64,000 nt of DNA, from NCBI GenBank assembly GCA_964019425.1, contig OZ025818.1, positions 248,001 to 312,000 on the forward strand, read 5' to 3'. This DNA is from Flectonema sp. DT1601. Lineage: Eukaryota > Euglenozoa > Diplonemea > Diplonemida > Diplonemidae. The notes under the pieces are model-generated. The model was not told the origin of the DNA. It worked only from the letters and a program-made list of their open reading frames with translations, and did not search any database. Both the position numbers and the translations under genes were made by a program. Within the stretch, counting starts at the first letter, position 1. Every line of letters begins with the position of its first letter. Below are positions 34,031 to 44,500 of the stretch, piece after piece.

Positions 34031-34475
34031 TTTTATTGGCTTTTTTTTTTTTTTGTGGGTGAAATTTGGTGATACCCTGTTTTGAGAAGAATAAACATCA
34101 AGCTTGAGAGGGAAATTTTAAAAACAAGAGAGAAAAAAAGACTCAGATGCCTGCTTCTTCCTACAATATTGTTCTGAGAAAAGGAAATATTTTACTTTTT
34201 TTTTTTTTTTTTTTTGTGGGTCAACTCTGCCAAAGTTTTCTGTCGAATAGTCTAATAATAATAATAAAAACAGCTCTTAACGGAATAAAAAAACGCTTTT
34301 TAAAAAAAAAGAATTGTTTGTGCGCAACCGGGACAAAATCCCAATAAAGGAACAGGTTAGTTACGCTGCTACAATTCTCTTTCTACCGAACAATGGGTTT
34401 GTAGGTACAAACAAGAAGAAGAAGGGACCGCAAATAAAAGTACAGAGTCTATCCGTCATAATGTTGAAGTTGAAT
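34031..34475. other. Intergenic spacer with dispersed repeat family 3
   Basis: Holds the Hook leader, a T-run near 34199 and, at about 34321-34422, a copy of a repeat also found at 57419-57515. No gene. Confidence 0.6.
34321..34422. repeat. Dispersed repeat family 3, copy a
   Basis: About 100 bp containing CAGGTTAGTTACGCTGCTAC, AATTCTCTTTCTACCG and GTTTGTAGGTACAAA. It matches 57419-57515 with some substitutions and is too short to encode a protein. The 5' part (GGGACAAAATCC here, GGTTCGAAATCC in the other copy) is loosely like a tRNA B box, so a SINE-like origin is possible but unproven. Confidence 0.7.
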
Positions 34476-34796
34476 TTAGTTAGAGTAGAGCTGTGGATGT
34501 GATAATGGTATCCTACGAACATGGGCATCTCTAAGCTGAATTTGAGGAGGTCGTACAAACTGAGAATTCACAAAATCAGATGCCTTGACCATCGATGGTT
34601 TTATGGGAACAGGAGGAGGTTTTGAAAACGGAAATACAACAGACGTACTGAATGTTGGAATGTGCTGTCTTTGAACCTCATAACGAGAAGGGAGGATTAG
34701 ACTTGTATTTATACTGTTATACCCCCTACCAACATTTCTTAAAAAAGATAACGCATGTAGTTCAGGTTCGTCACGTCTTCCCCGCCTACGAGACAT
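34476..34796 (-). CDS. Small unknown protein
   Basis: A 106-residue intronless ORF starting MSRRRGRRDEPELHALSFLR. The open frame extends further upstream, but I start at this ATG because TTTACAAGTTTCAG, an acceptor, ends ~19 nt before it and the upstream part contains a homopolymer-coded Lys run. It is basic, Pro/Ser-rich and probably extended (RQHIPTFSTSVVFPFSKPPP), with no membrane segment. I do not recognise the family. Short basic proteins of this look occur among microtubule-associated ciliary proteins, but that is a guess. It sits between Hook and the golgin on the same strand. Confidence 0.6.
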   Translation of the reverse strand: MSRRRGRRDEPELHALSFLRNVGRGYNSINTSLILPSRYEVQRQHIPTFSTSVVFPFSKPPPVPIKPSMVKASDFVNSQFVRPPQIQLRDAHVRRIPLSHPQLYSN

Positions 34797-35431
34797 ATTA
34801 TTGTGACCCACCAAAGTCTGAAACTTGTAAAATAAGATTTCTATAACTGAGTAACTAATAACCGTTTGCAAGACATCAGCTATTGAATGAAGCATTTCTT
34901 TCTTTTTTTTTTTTTTTTTTTCCCCCAAGTTTTTCATGTGTCGGTAAAGCTCTAACCTTCCTTGAAGTACCTCTCAAGAAGATGTAGAGGCTTTTTCTTA
35001 TTTCGTTTTTTTTTCTTTTTTTTGAAAAAAAAGGGAAAAAATCCCGCTTGCTCTCTCAAGGACGATTTTTCGGATGCTCTTTTATACACTAGTATCTGGC
35101 CACCCTTAAAGTGTAAAACGGTATTATGTTACAGAACTAGTGCAATTTTTTTTTTTTTTTTTTTTTAAATTATTTTTTTTTTTTTAAACAAAACAAATAC
35201 GGTGTTCTCATCCATACGACACTTTTGAAGGGGGACAAAAAAAAAGAAACCGATACAACACAACCTGCATTGTAATTAGAAGCTAATCAGTGTTATGAAA
35301 CAATCACAGTAGCTGACTCAGTGAGGTAAGGTAACGAGGGATGACATAAAAAAAAGCAAAAAAAAAGTCTCAGTAACTAACCTGAATAATGCGATCGAGC
35401 AAACAGAATAAAAGAACAATCACTGAAATTT
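34797..35431. other. Intergenic spacer
   Basis: T-runs near 34905, 35145 and 35175, with A-rich stretches beyond 35237. No coding frame or RNA motif supported. Confidence 0.6.
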
Positions 35432-37585
35432 TTATGCTTGTGGATAATGAGTATCAAGACCCCTTCTTTCTTCTGGAGAGAGTTCCAGCAGACTTGCCAA
35501 GAGTGGTATCATCCCCGACTGCATCGAAACATTATCCTTAGCAAGACAGAATTGAAGTATTATATTCTTTAAGTAATCAATATGACGAGTGCAATCTTGA
35601 CGTTGAATTGAGCGGTTTGCTTCATCAATTTGTTCTTTTAAATTGGACATTTCAGCAGGTAAAGTGCAAAGACGAGCCAACTCAAATCTTAAAGAGCGAT
35701 TCTCAGCTGTTAGTCGTGAGACTTTACGTTCAGTCCATCGAAGTTGTGAATCAGGGCTGCCATCAGCAAGTGATGCAGCGCTAACCAAATCTTGAACAGA
35801 AAAAGATTCTTCTTCATGAGGGACACCATCCATAGAAGTCGTACCAACAATACTTGAACATGATTCGTATCTAAGAAGCTGCGCTTTTTCATGTGATTCA
35901 CTTACGTCGTCATCTTTGTGATCTCCGTCTACTTTTGAAATATCCTCACCATTAGCAATTGGTGCTGAACATTCTGTTTCTTCGTCACCATCAAGAGTTA
36001 CACAGGATTGTTTTTTTTGTATTACTGCAGGAGGTGGTGTTGGAGTCCTAGTAAAGTATTCATCACGACTACGCATTTCGTCAGTGACTGACTTGAGAGC
36101 TGATGTTGTCTTATCGAGTTTTCGTTGTAATTCAACAATCTTATTGTCAGCAGACTCTAATCTCTCTTTGTAGTCATCTTCGCTGTCATGTAAGTCAACA
36201 GTCGGTTCTGTTGGTGGTGGTGTAGATGATTGCGTTGGGCTACTAGATTTGAGATATTTTCGTTTCATTTTTGCAAGTTGCTGAATAGCCTCATTCTTCT
36301 CTCTTTGAGTATCTTCGCAGACCTGAAGTGCCTCTGTTAAGTTTGATTTTACTTTCAGGAAGGCAGTTTGTTCCGATTTCTGTGTTGTCTTCAATTCAGA
36401 TAACGTCCTTTCACTGTTCTCGTAATCTTCTTGAAGCGATTCTAACGAACTTTTCAAATCATTTTTTTCAGACTTCAGTAGTTGGGTTTGCTCCTGTAGA
36501 ACTGATTCTTGCTGTGACATATTTTTTGAAATTGCGGCCTGAGCTCTTAACTTGTATTGAGTGTAGTCGGTGTTTAAATCGTGATAATCTTTTTTTGACT
36601 TATTTACTTCAGAGATTGTCTGCTCATGTTTGTACTGAAGATCTGATAGCTGACCTGCAAGTTCATCACGTATCTGAGTTTCTAGTTCTTCACGGAGGTG
36701 AGTCATTTTAGACCCGTCATTCTGTTGCTGTCTTAGAACAATACGACTCTGCTCTTCTTGAAGGGTTTCAATCCTCTTCAATAAACGAGTTACTTCTTGG
36801 TCTTTAAGAGTAAGCTGTCTTTCGAGATCTGCTTTTTGTCTTTTTGTATCTTCTCTTGTGGTGTTTAGCTGTTGTGTTAGTGATTGTAATTTCGTATTGT
36901 CCTGAGTTGTTGGTTCTTCGTCTGGTTGAAGTGTTTCGAGTGCTGTGTTGCATCTGACTGAGAGGATCTCTTTTTCAAACCATCTGAAATCTTTTGATTG
37001 TTCCAATAGCAACCAGATATTACCTTCGTGAGAAACTCGTTTTACAGCTTTAGCATCTGTTGTGAAGAATTTAGTACCGTCTCTTTCATGTCGGAGACTT
37101 TCATTGCGTTTTTCGTGATCCGTTATCCTCACTCTAAGTTGAGTGATTTCATCGTTTTTTTGAGTTATTTCGTTATCACGATCCTGGACTGCTTCAGAAA
37201 GAGTATGAGTACTTTTGATCTTTTCAGCTTTTGTATTAGTTTTGAGAATGTCTAAGGTGCTTTCAGATCGTAGAAGCTGATCTTCTAATTCCGATATTTT
37301 TGACTTATACTGAGATACTTTTTGGAGCTCACTTAGAGTGTCAACTAGTTCTTGTCGAAGGTCTTCGTGTTTACTTGTTATTGATGTAAGTCCTTGAGTT
37401 TTATCATTTATTATTTCTTTTTGATTTTGTAATTGTTTACTTAAGACATCAATCTCTTCTTTTTGGTCTTGGATGTGCTGTCTATCTTTTAATGTTATTT
37501 CTTTAACTTTCAACTTCCAGTCTGCAGTTTTTTTTTTTAAACCCTCATAGTCTGACTGTAATTTTTCATAGTCACCGTCGCTCAT
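35432..37585 (-). CDS. GRIP-domain golgin
   Basis: Intronless; 717 residues. Nearly all is coiled coil with short acidic and Thr/Pro-rich breaks (e.g. TRTPTPPPA). The last ~45 residues form a GRIP domain: HIDYLKNIILQFC followed by MIPLLASLLELSPEERRGL. GRIP domains bind Arl1 on the trans-Golgi, and such golgins tether transport vesicles. I start at MSDGDYEK. The frame stays open further upstream, but a TCTCCCCACCAG acceptor lies ~87 nt before this ATG and the sequence between is leader that ends in a run of A's touching the ATG. An embedded segment near residue 200 (FFTTDAKAVKRVSHEGNIWL) is less helical and unassigned. Confidence 0.9.
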   Translation of the reverse strand: MSDGDYEKLQSDYEGLKKKTADWKLKVKEITLKDRQHIQDQKEEIDVLSKQLQNQKEIINDKTQGLTSITSKHEDLRQELVDTLSELQKVSQYKSKISELEDQLLRSESTLDILKTNTKAEKIKSTHTLSEAVQDRDNEITQKNDEITQLRVRITDHEKRNESLRHERDGTKFFTTDAKAVKRVSHEGNIWLLLEQSKDFRWFEKEILSVRCNTALETLQPDEEPTTQDNTKLQSLTQQLNTTREDTKRQKADLERQLTLKDQEVTRLLKRIETLQEEQSRIVLRQQQNDGSKMTHLREELETQIRDELAGQLSDLQYKHEQTISEVNKSKKDYHDLNTDYTQYKLRAQAAISKNMSQQESVLQEQTQLLKSEKNDLKSSLESLQEDYENSERTLSELKTTQKSEQTAFLKVKSNLTEALQVCEDTQREKNEAIQQLAKMKRKYLKSSSPTQSSTPPPTEPTVDLHDSEDDYKERLESADNKIVELQRKLDKTTSALKSVTDEMRSRDEYFTRTPTPPPAVIQKKQSCVTLDGDEETECSAPIANGEDISKVDGDHKDDDVSESHEKAQLLRYESCSSIVGTTSMDGVPHEEESFSVQDLVSAASLADGSPDSQLRWTERKVSRLTAENRSLRFELARLCTLPAEMSNLKEQIDEANRSIQRQDCTRHIDYLKNIILQFCLAKDNVSMQSGMIPLLASLLELSPEERRGLDTHYPQA

Positions 37586-38080
37586 TTTTTTTTTTTTTTT
37601 TAAATCCTCTCCCTCTTCTCTTACGTGTTGTTTACCCTGGTTGATATATTTCCAGGCACGATCAACCAACACTGGTGGGGAGAGAAAATGATGTTTACTA
37701 CAATAATAGAAATATGTTCACATTAAGGAAGGTATTTCACATTATCTTACGTGTAGTTGGGACCTTTAAAAAAGAAAGAACTTTTAAACCTGAATAGTAC
37801 GAACACGAGGAAATCTTATCATCTAGTGTGTCTATTTTCTAGTCTATTTAACAAATAGTGTTTGTCGATTTACGTGTCCAGTGTGGGAAGGGACCGTTAA
37901 CCCAAAAAAAAAAAAAAAATAAATAAATAAATAAGTCACGAATTTATCTGCCCAGTCTAAGGGTCGAGGGTATGTAGTATTGGGAAATTTGTCAAAAAGT
38001 ACAAACAAACAATAAAAAAAAAAAAAAAAAAAACGAAAAACGAAAAAAAAAATTCCCTCAGACAACACTAGTGACTGAGG
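37586..38080. other. Intergenic spacer
   Basis: Leader of the golgin gene plus AT-rich spacer with A-runs near 37904, 38010 and 38040. No gene. Confidence 0.6.
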
Positions 38081-40461
38081 TTATATTGTTGTTTGACCAT
38101 TCGAAGGTGTTATCTTCTTACGTTTCTTTGTAATGCTAAACAAATTCTTTTTGAGTGATCCGGGTGTGTGAACTGGTGCCCTTGACGCCGTCGTTGGCGT
38201 ATCACCCCGCGAGTGAATAGTCCTCTTAGTAGTAGAGACTGGGGTCCTAAACGAGCGAGTCTGTTTATTAGTTGTGTGATGACATGGATGAGTTTCAACA
38301 TATGTTGCGGAGTATAAATAAGTACAAACCTTTGTCAGACTATTAGTTGGTGTTCTCATACTCGATGATGAACAAAAAGCATCTTTTGGTGTTCCACTTC
38401 TCAAAGTGCTATTAACTTGCTGTGGTTGAAGAGGTTTTCTTGTTGGATAATTCTCTTTCAGAACAGCATCCAGTCGAGCAACTCCAACACCAGGATCTGT
38501 GTTTTGTGGGATTTTATTTATTTATAATTATTGAACAACACAAACAGTATCACCTGAATGATAACATACCTGAAAGTGGAGGGGGTGCCGAAATTCCGGA
38601 GAACATGTCGTCACACATGACGTCGTGTAATTTTCTTAAGCCACTCATACGTTTCTTTAATGTGTCTAGATGTTTTCCGTGAACTGCAAGCTTCGTACGA
38701 ACTTCAGTAGGCGACACAGAGAAAACATCTGCAGGCTGCTGCTGTTGTTGTTGCTGCTGCTGCTGAATCTTTTGTTGTTGTTGCTGTTGAAGTTTCTGCT
38801 GCTCGTAGTGAACCTGATTTTCTTTTTCCATTTCATCTTGCAGGGCTTCGTTGTCGTCTTTCACCTTTTTCAACTCCTCTTCTTGGCGTTTTACCAGTTC
38901 GTTTAGCATCGTTTTATTTCTATTCAACTCAGTGACACATTCTTCCTTGACTTGTAACTTCTTCTCAAGACTTCTTGTGGCTTCGTGATACCGAGTACGG
39001 TCTCGGTCAGCGCGTTCTTTTAATCGCTTTGATTCGTGGTAAGTTTCCATTGCAGTGTCTGTTTTATTATTGATTAGTGTTGTGAAACAACCAAGGAACG
39101 AGATCAGCGTAATAATTTTGAAATTTTATAAAAAAAAAACATACGAAGCTTCTTCTGATTAATGTAGTCTAGCTCGATCAACAAAGCGGATTCAGCTTCG
39201 TGTTCAGCGTTTAGGTGGCCGACTACCATTTCCATGTCTTGTTGGGATCTCTGGATAACACTTTGCTCACGGGATTCAGCTACGTCAAGTTCACTTTGGT
39301 ACATACGGATTACTTCCTGTTGTTAATTATTATTAAATATTATAACTCACATCCTAGAACTGTACACAGTAAGGAATAATTCATACCTGTAAAGCCTCCC
39401 AAGGAACAGTTTTTGATCCATCAACTTCGTTAACTGAAACCGCGTTTTGAATAACACGAGCACGGTCAGCAAAGTGAAGAGTAGTCATTGCCTCATCAAA
39501 GAACTGCTTAGTAGGAGCAATGCAGCATATCACTCGAGTGACGGAATTGCCTCCAAGTGAATTTTGTAGTATACGAGTTAGCTTTGAATCTCTGAATGGA
39601 ACATATGATGATTTAGAAGCGAGTCGATGAATTACATTTGTTAAAGCCAGTAAAGATTTATTAATATTTCCTCCTTCACGTTGGGACTCTCCGCTGGTGC
39701 CTGCCATTTTAGAATTTTCAGAACCTGCGAGATCGACAAGACGGAGTTGAGCTTTTCTCAACTTATTTCTATCTCCTAAAGCTGACGTTACGTCAACTTG
39801 GAATATCGTGTGACTACGTGATGAATGTTCGTTTAAGTTAGTACGCGCGCGTCTACGATTTTCCTGTCCCGTGCTTAGTATTGACTGACATTCAGCTAAT
39901 GTTGATACTTTGCATGAAATAAGACCTCCGACTCCGTCTTCAGTTATGTCTAGTTCTGTTTTCTCTTTCGAAAGCAAATCATAAACTTTTTCCATATAAA
40001 TTTCAAAATAACTAACAGTAACTACATCATTATTAGTCATTGAGCTTACTATCATATCAAGTGATTGTAATATCAAACCAGGTTTTTGTGGTGTTCCAAG
40101 CATTGTATGTGTCTTTCCAGCAGACGTGTGACCGTATGCCAATACTGTCGTGTTGATTCCTTCGAACACAGATGGGATTGTATCGACTATCTCAGAAAAG
40201 CATGCCGTGTTAGTACTTTCAGGTCCAAGTACCTGTGTTATAATAGTTGGTTAAACTGACACCTTGTCACCCTTTGTGTTATTTTATTTTTAAAAAAAGA
40301 AATAACAAACACACCTTCTGAAACAAAAACCCATCCTTGCTAGCACCCTGCCTGTTTGGAGCAACCGGTGTGATCCTCTGGTTGGTCCATTTAAAAACGG
40401 GTTCTTCTTCTTCAAAAGGTCGAACCCTCAGTAAGACTTTTATTTTATCAAGTAGAGGCAT
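38081..40461 (-). CDS. Kinesin with N-terminal motor (kinesin-7-like)
   Basis: Six exons: 40461-40315, 40232-39387, 39316-39145, 39058-38570, 38496-38330 and 38260-38081; introns of 69-86 nt; 666 residues. The motor fills residues ~5-325: KIKVLLRVRPF, the P-loop GHTSAGKT (83-90), switch I NEHSSRSHT and switch II DLAGSE. A neck and coiled coil follow, then a polyglutamine tract, an SGISAPPPLS linker and a Ser/Thr/Lys-rich basic tail. The motor core most resembles kinesin-7 (CENP-E type), but subfamily is uncertain. It should move along microtubules using ATP. Donors vary: GTGTGT, GTATGA, GTATGT and GTTTGT. A TAATCCAAACAG acceptor-like site lies ~15 nt before the ATG. Confidence 0.95.
38735..38803 (-). 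repeat. CAG/CAA repeat encoding polyglutamine
   Basis: Mixed CAG and CAA codons in the kinesin gene encode two Gln runs, interrupted by KI and KLQ. The codon mix suggests a stable tract and not a recent pure-triplet expansion. Confidence 0.9.
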
Positions 40462-41528
40462 ATTTGTGTATAGGTATCTGTTTGGATTAAAAAATACTGA
40501 TTCTCCTCATCTCGAAAAAATGTTTACGAGAGAAGAGAATTGTGGCAGCGTAGCGTTGCTTTGTAGGATTGTTTCCGCAAGTCTGTCGACGATCTGCGAT
40601 AAACAGTACCTCAAGCATAATATGACTACGGCTGCGTCATTTTCTTATTCAATTATCTGAATAGTCAGACGAGGAAAAGTGATGAACGTTCAACACTCAC
40701 CAGGAAGAATGTACTTCAGAAACAATGATCACAGAATCAGCAATAGAAAGATACCACAGAACAGCACAATCGTCAAGAACGTTATAGTATTCCAGGAATG
40801 CTTGCGACCTTAAGTCAACTCTCATCGCGCAGTAGAAGTGGTCCACTTGGGACATCACCGAAGCAAGCTAGAAGTCTGCTATGAAAGAGACCGAACGGCA
40901 GATAGAAGACTGAAGAGTAGAGAATGGACCCAAATCAATGCCATGGTTGCGCCAAACAAAGGTTCCAATTCGTTTTTTTTTTTTTCCCCTCCCAATTCTT
41001 TTTAAAAAGAATTGTACATCAAAAAATAGAATCGAAATAATATTCTCATCATACAATTCTATCTACGAATTCACTTCCTGTAAAACGAAAAAAGAGATAC
41101 GTTCTGAAATCTGTCTAGCAAAGGAAAACTCGAAACGAAACTACATTTCACGGAAATGTCTTACTAATTTTTTTTTTTTTTTTTTCCACGTTCTACTATC
41201 TCCTGTTTCAGAGAAAGAAAAAAAAAAAAAAAATAAAAAAAATAAAGCGTCTAGCGGGTTTGCTGAAATGCATTTTCCTCCGTTAACCAGATTTCTAAGT
41301 TAGCAGTAAATACCAGAAATTGAGGATGCAACTCTCGCAATAGAAAAGTGTAGAATCCAAACATAAGACAGAGAGAGAGAGAGAGATTAAGAAGTTACAG
41401 CATTGAATAAAATAATATATTTTATTTGTTAAGTCTTAAGGACTACTTCCTACTAAATGGTTGTCACATTTACTGACGTTCGTTGTATTTCACTCGGTCG
41501 TTTCTTTTTTTTTTTTTTTTTTCAGTTT
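40462..41528. other. Intergenic region
   Basis: From about 40490 to 40960 the sequence is unusually free of homopolymers and contains short protein-like plus-strand frames with stops, resembling the inserts in the long introns at 41907 and 45952. From 40970 on it is ordinary AT-rich spacer with T- and A-runs and a GA tract near 41370. No intact gene. Confidence 0.5.
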
Positions 41529-44500
41529 TTACTCATCATTGTCATCATCAAGGTTTTCAACAGTTTCGTCTTCTATTTCCACGTCATTAATAAAATCCAA
41601 CCCTTCTAAGTCGCAGTCGTCCTCGATTTCGTCTACGTCAAGTTCCAAATCATTAACTTCTTCATCGTCACCACAGAGATCTAAATCATCATCATCATCA
41701 CCCCATCCTGAAGATTCTACATCAGAATCTTCGTCAGCAACAGAACAGTCTCCAAGCATTGAGTCTTCATCACTTAGTGGGGGTTCCTCATCTCCTTCAA
41801 ACTCTCCAGGTTGAAGTCCTAATAATGTTCTGAACTCTTTGTCTTTTAGAACTGTTCCTTCTTTTAAGTATGGAGCTTTAGATATCGGAAGTAGTTTTTG
41901 AATAATCTGTTTTGTTGTTTTATTATTATATTAGACAAGCTCATATACATAATCCGTGCTGCCTGGCACAGGATAAACGTAAGAGGCAGCGCGCGCGAAA
42001 TACAAATAACGGACTTGTGGACTCAAGTGGTCTTAACGAAACAACCATCAACCCTAATAAACACTTGAGGCGGCGGATTCATATCAGAGCGCTTCGTTGG
42101 GAGGATAATGCCATGAAACGCACTTCTTCATTTCACCGGTTGGTCAAATTCACAGCAGATCACTACAAAGTCTTCAATGTTATCCTCACAGAGTCATTAC
42201 TAGTGTGATGGCTCAAGTCACTTTCATAACCGACATCTGTCGAATTGGGCAAGTAGGAAAGGCTGTTTGACTCAGAGAGGTGGCAGTTGAAGGCGTTGAT
42301 TGGGAATCATGCACTACCATCATGCACTACCATCATGCACTACAATTGTATTATTGCCGAGCGGATCGTGTGTGGCTAACAAACGATCAAAACCCCCCTA
42401 CAATACTCATACACTAAGATAGACACACACAACTCTAGTTGGTCATCAGCAATTATAAACTCAACTGCTCCCATCCCTCAAAAGAAGAAAAAAACGAAAA
42501 TGATTAGAATCTCTAAAAAAAAGAGGGGGGAAAAACAGTAGAGACCTAAAGGAACCTATAAAACAGAATTATTTATTATCAGGGTAAAACTTAACGTGCT
42601 TTGATATACAGAAATAGAAGATATTTTGAAACAAACCTGTTTTGCGATTTTGGATCGCTGGTTTCTATGTCTCACGACTACACCGAGAGGAGAATGTCCT
42701 TTAGCGTCACGAAGATCTGGTTTGGCATTGTTTGCAATAGCCATTTCTACTCCTTTGAGATTCATCAGTCTGCTAAAGATGTGAAGTGGAGTTCGACGTT
42801 TTGCGTCACGTGCGTTGATATCTGCTCCACATGCAATCTAATTTTTTTTTTTTTTTTTTAAAGGTCATAAAAAAACTCAACCTAAAACAAAAACAACACA
42901 AATAAAAAAAAAACAAACAAATATTTCAGCTGCTTCACTTTGTCTACGAACAGCTGTGATCAAAGGAGTGAATCCATCTGAATCCACTTCGTTAAGCAAA
43001 TCAGGTTCATGAGCGATAAGCTTCTTTATAAAACGACTACCAGCATTGTTAAACCCAACTTGCAGGCTGGCTAAGAGAAGAGGCGTTTTATTTATAAGGA
43101 CATTAGCACCACGGTCAAGGAGCAGGTCCGCCATGTCCCAAGAAGCGTAGGAGATGCTCGCGGCAATAGGCGTACTGTGGTTGTTGTGGTTGTTATAGCA
43201 GCGAAAAAAAAAAAAAAAAAAAAGAGAGAGAGAAAAAAACATACTCTCCACTAGAATCTTGAACATCAATCAGACCAGGGTGACTATTAAGCATTCTCGA
43301 TATCACAGAAATACCTTCGCTGCTACACCAGATTTCTTCTGTTGCAGCAGAGTGAAGGATATTGCTACCTTCGGAATCGAGTGTTGTTGGATCAGCTCCC
43401 AATTCTAACAACATTTTTGTAAAATTGAGATAACCATAGTACGCTGCTGTATGAACAGCCGTCTTTCCATCACTACTTGGTGAATAATTAATAAGCTTCT
43501 TAGTCGCTAGTAGCTCAATTATTTCTCGATACTCACTGTTGTCAAACATTTCATTTTCAGAAGCTTCTATCAACGGAGATATAAAGTGTTCTTCATCATC
43601 AATACCATGTTCTGGGTTACTACCCAAAGATATAAGAACTTTTATTAATCCTACACTGCCTTCTCTGATTGCCATAATCATTGGATGTTCATCAGTACCT
43701 TTTGGATTTACTTGATCTTTTGTAAGTAAATCTTTTGCCAATGACACTCCCTCTTCTGAATGAAATGGTGACTTACAAAGAGCAGTTAGTAGCGTATCAA
43801 TATCGCAATCCACTTGTTTAGCACCTCTGTCTAGTAGTGAGCGTATTACTTTGACGTTTGTTGTTTTTAAAGCGTTTACGAGAGGGGTATCACTGTTATC
43901 ATTTGATTTATTGATTGAGTCATCTGTGATTAGTTGCTTAAAGATGTCGAGGTTGTTACCAAATAAATGAGATGTACAAGCAGCTGAAAGAGGTGTATCA
44001 CCCTCTGTGCTGATGTAGGAGACATCAGCACCCGCTGATAGTAGTTTTTTAACTACAGCGATACTGACACCTGCTTTGCATGCTGATAGTAGCGCGGGTC
44101 CTAGATTTGGTGTTTCATTTGTAATTATCTCGTCAATGAGTTGTTGTCCACTCTTATGAGCTTCAATTCTAACATTTCTACCTAACAAGTGACTAAGAGG
44201 TTCATTGTCGTACGATCCGTCTTCGTCATCTTCATTGATTTCAGTATCTTTAATAGAAGCACCTAACTCAATGAGGTACAGAGCAGCATCAACGGCTCCG
44301 CTATGTACAGCTAGTTTTAAAGGTCGATGCTCTTCGAGGGACTTCCCCGTTGCAATTGTTTTCATAATCTGATTGGAGTTTAGATTGTAGGGATTCAGAT
44401 TAAATGATCAAAAAAAAAAAAAGAACAATAGAAGTTTTTAAAAAACAAACAAACAAACCTTCTGTGATTCATCACAACTTCCCCAAGCGTACCTTACACA

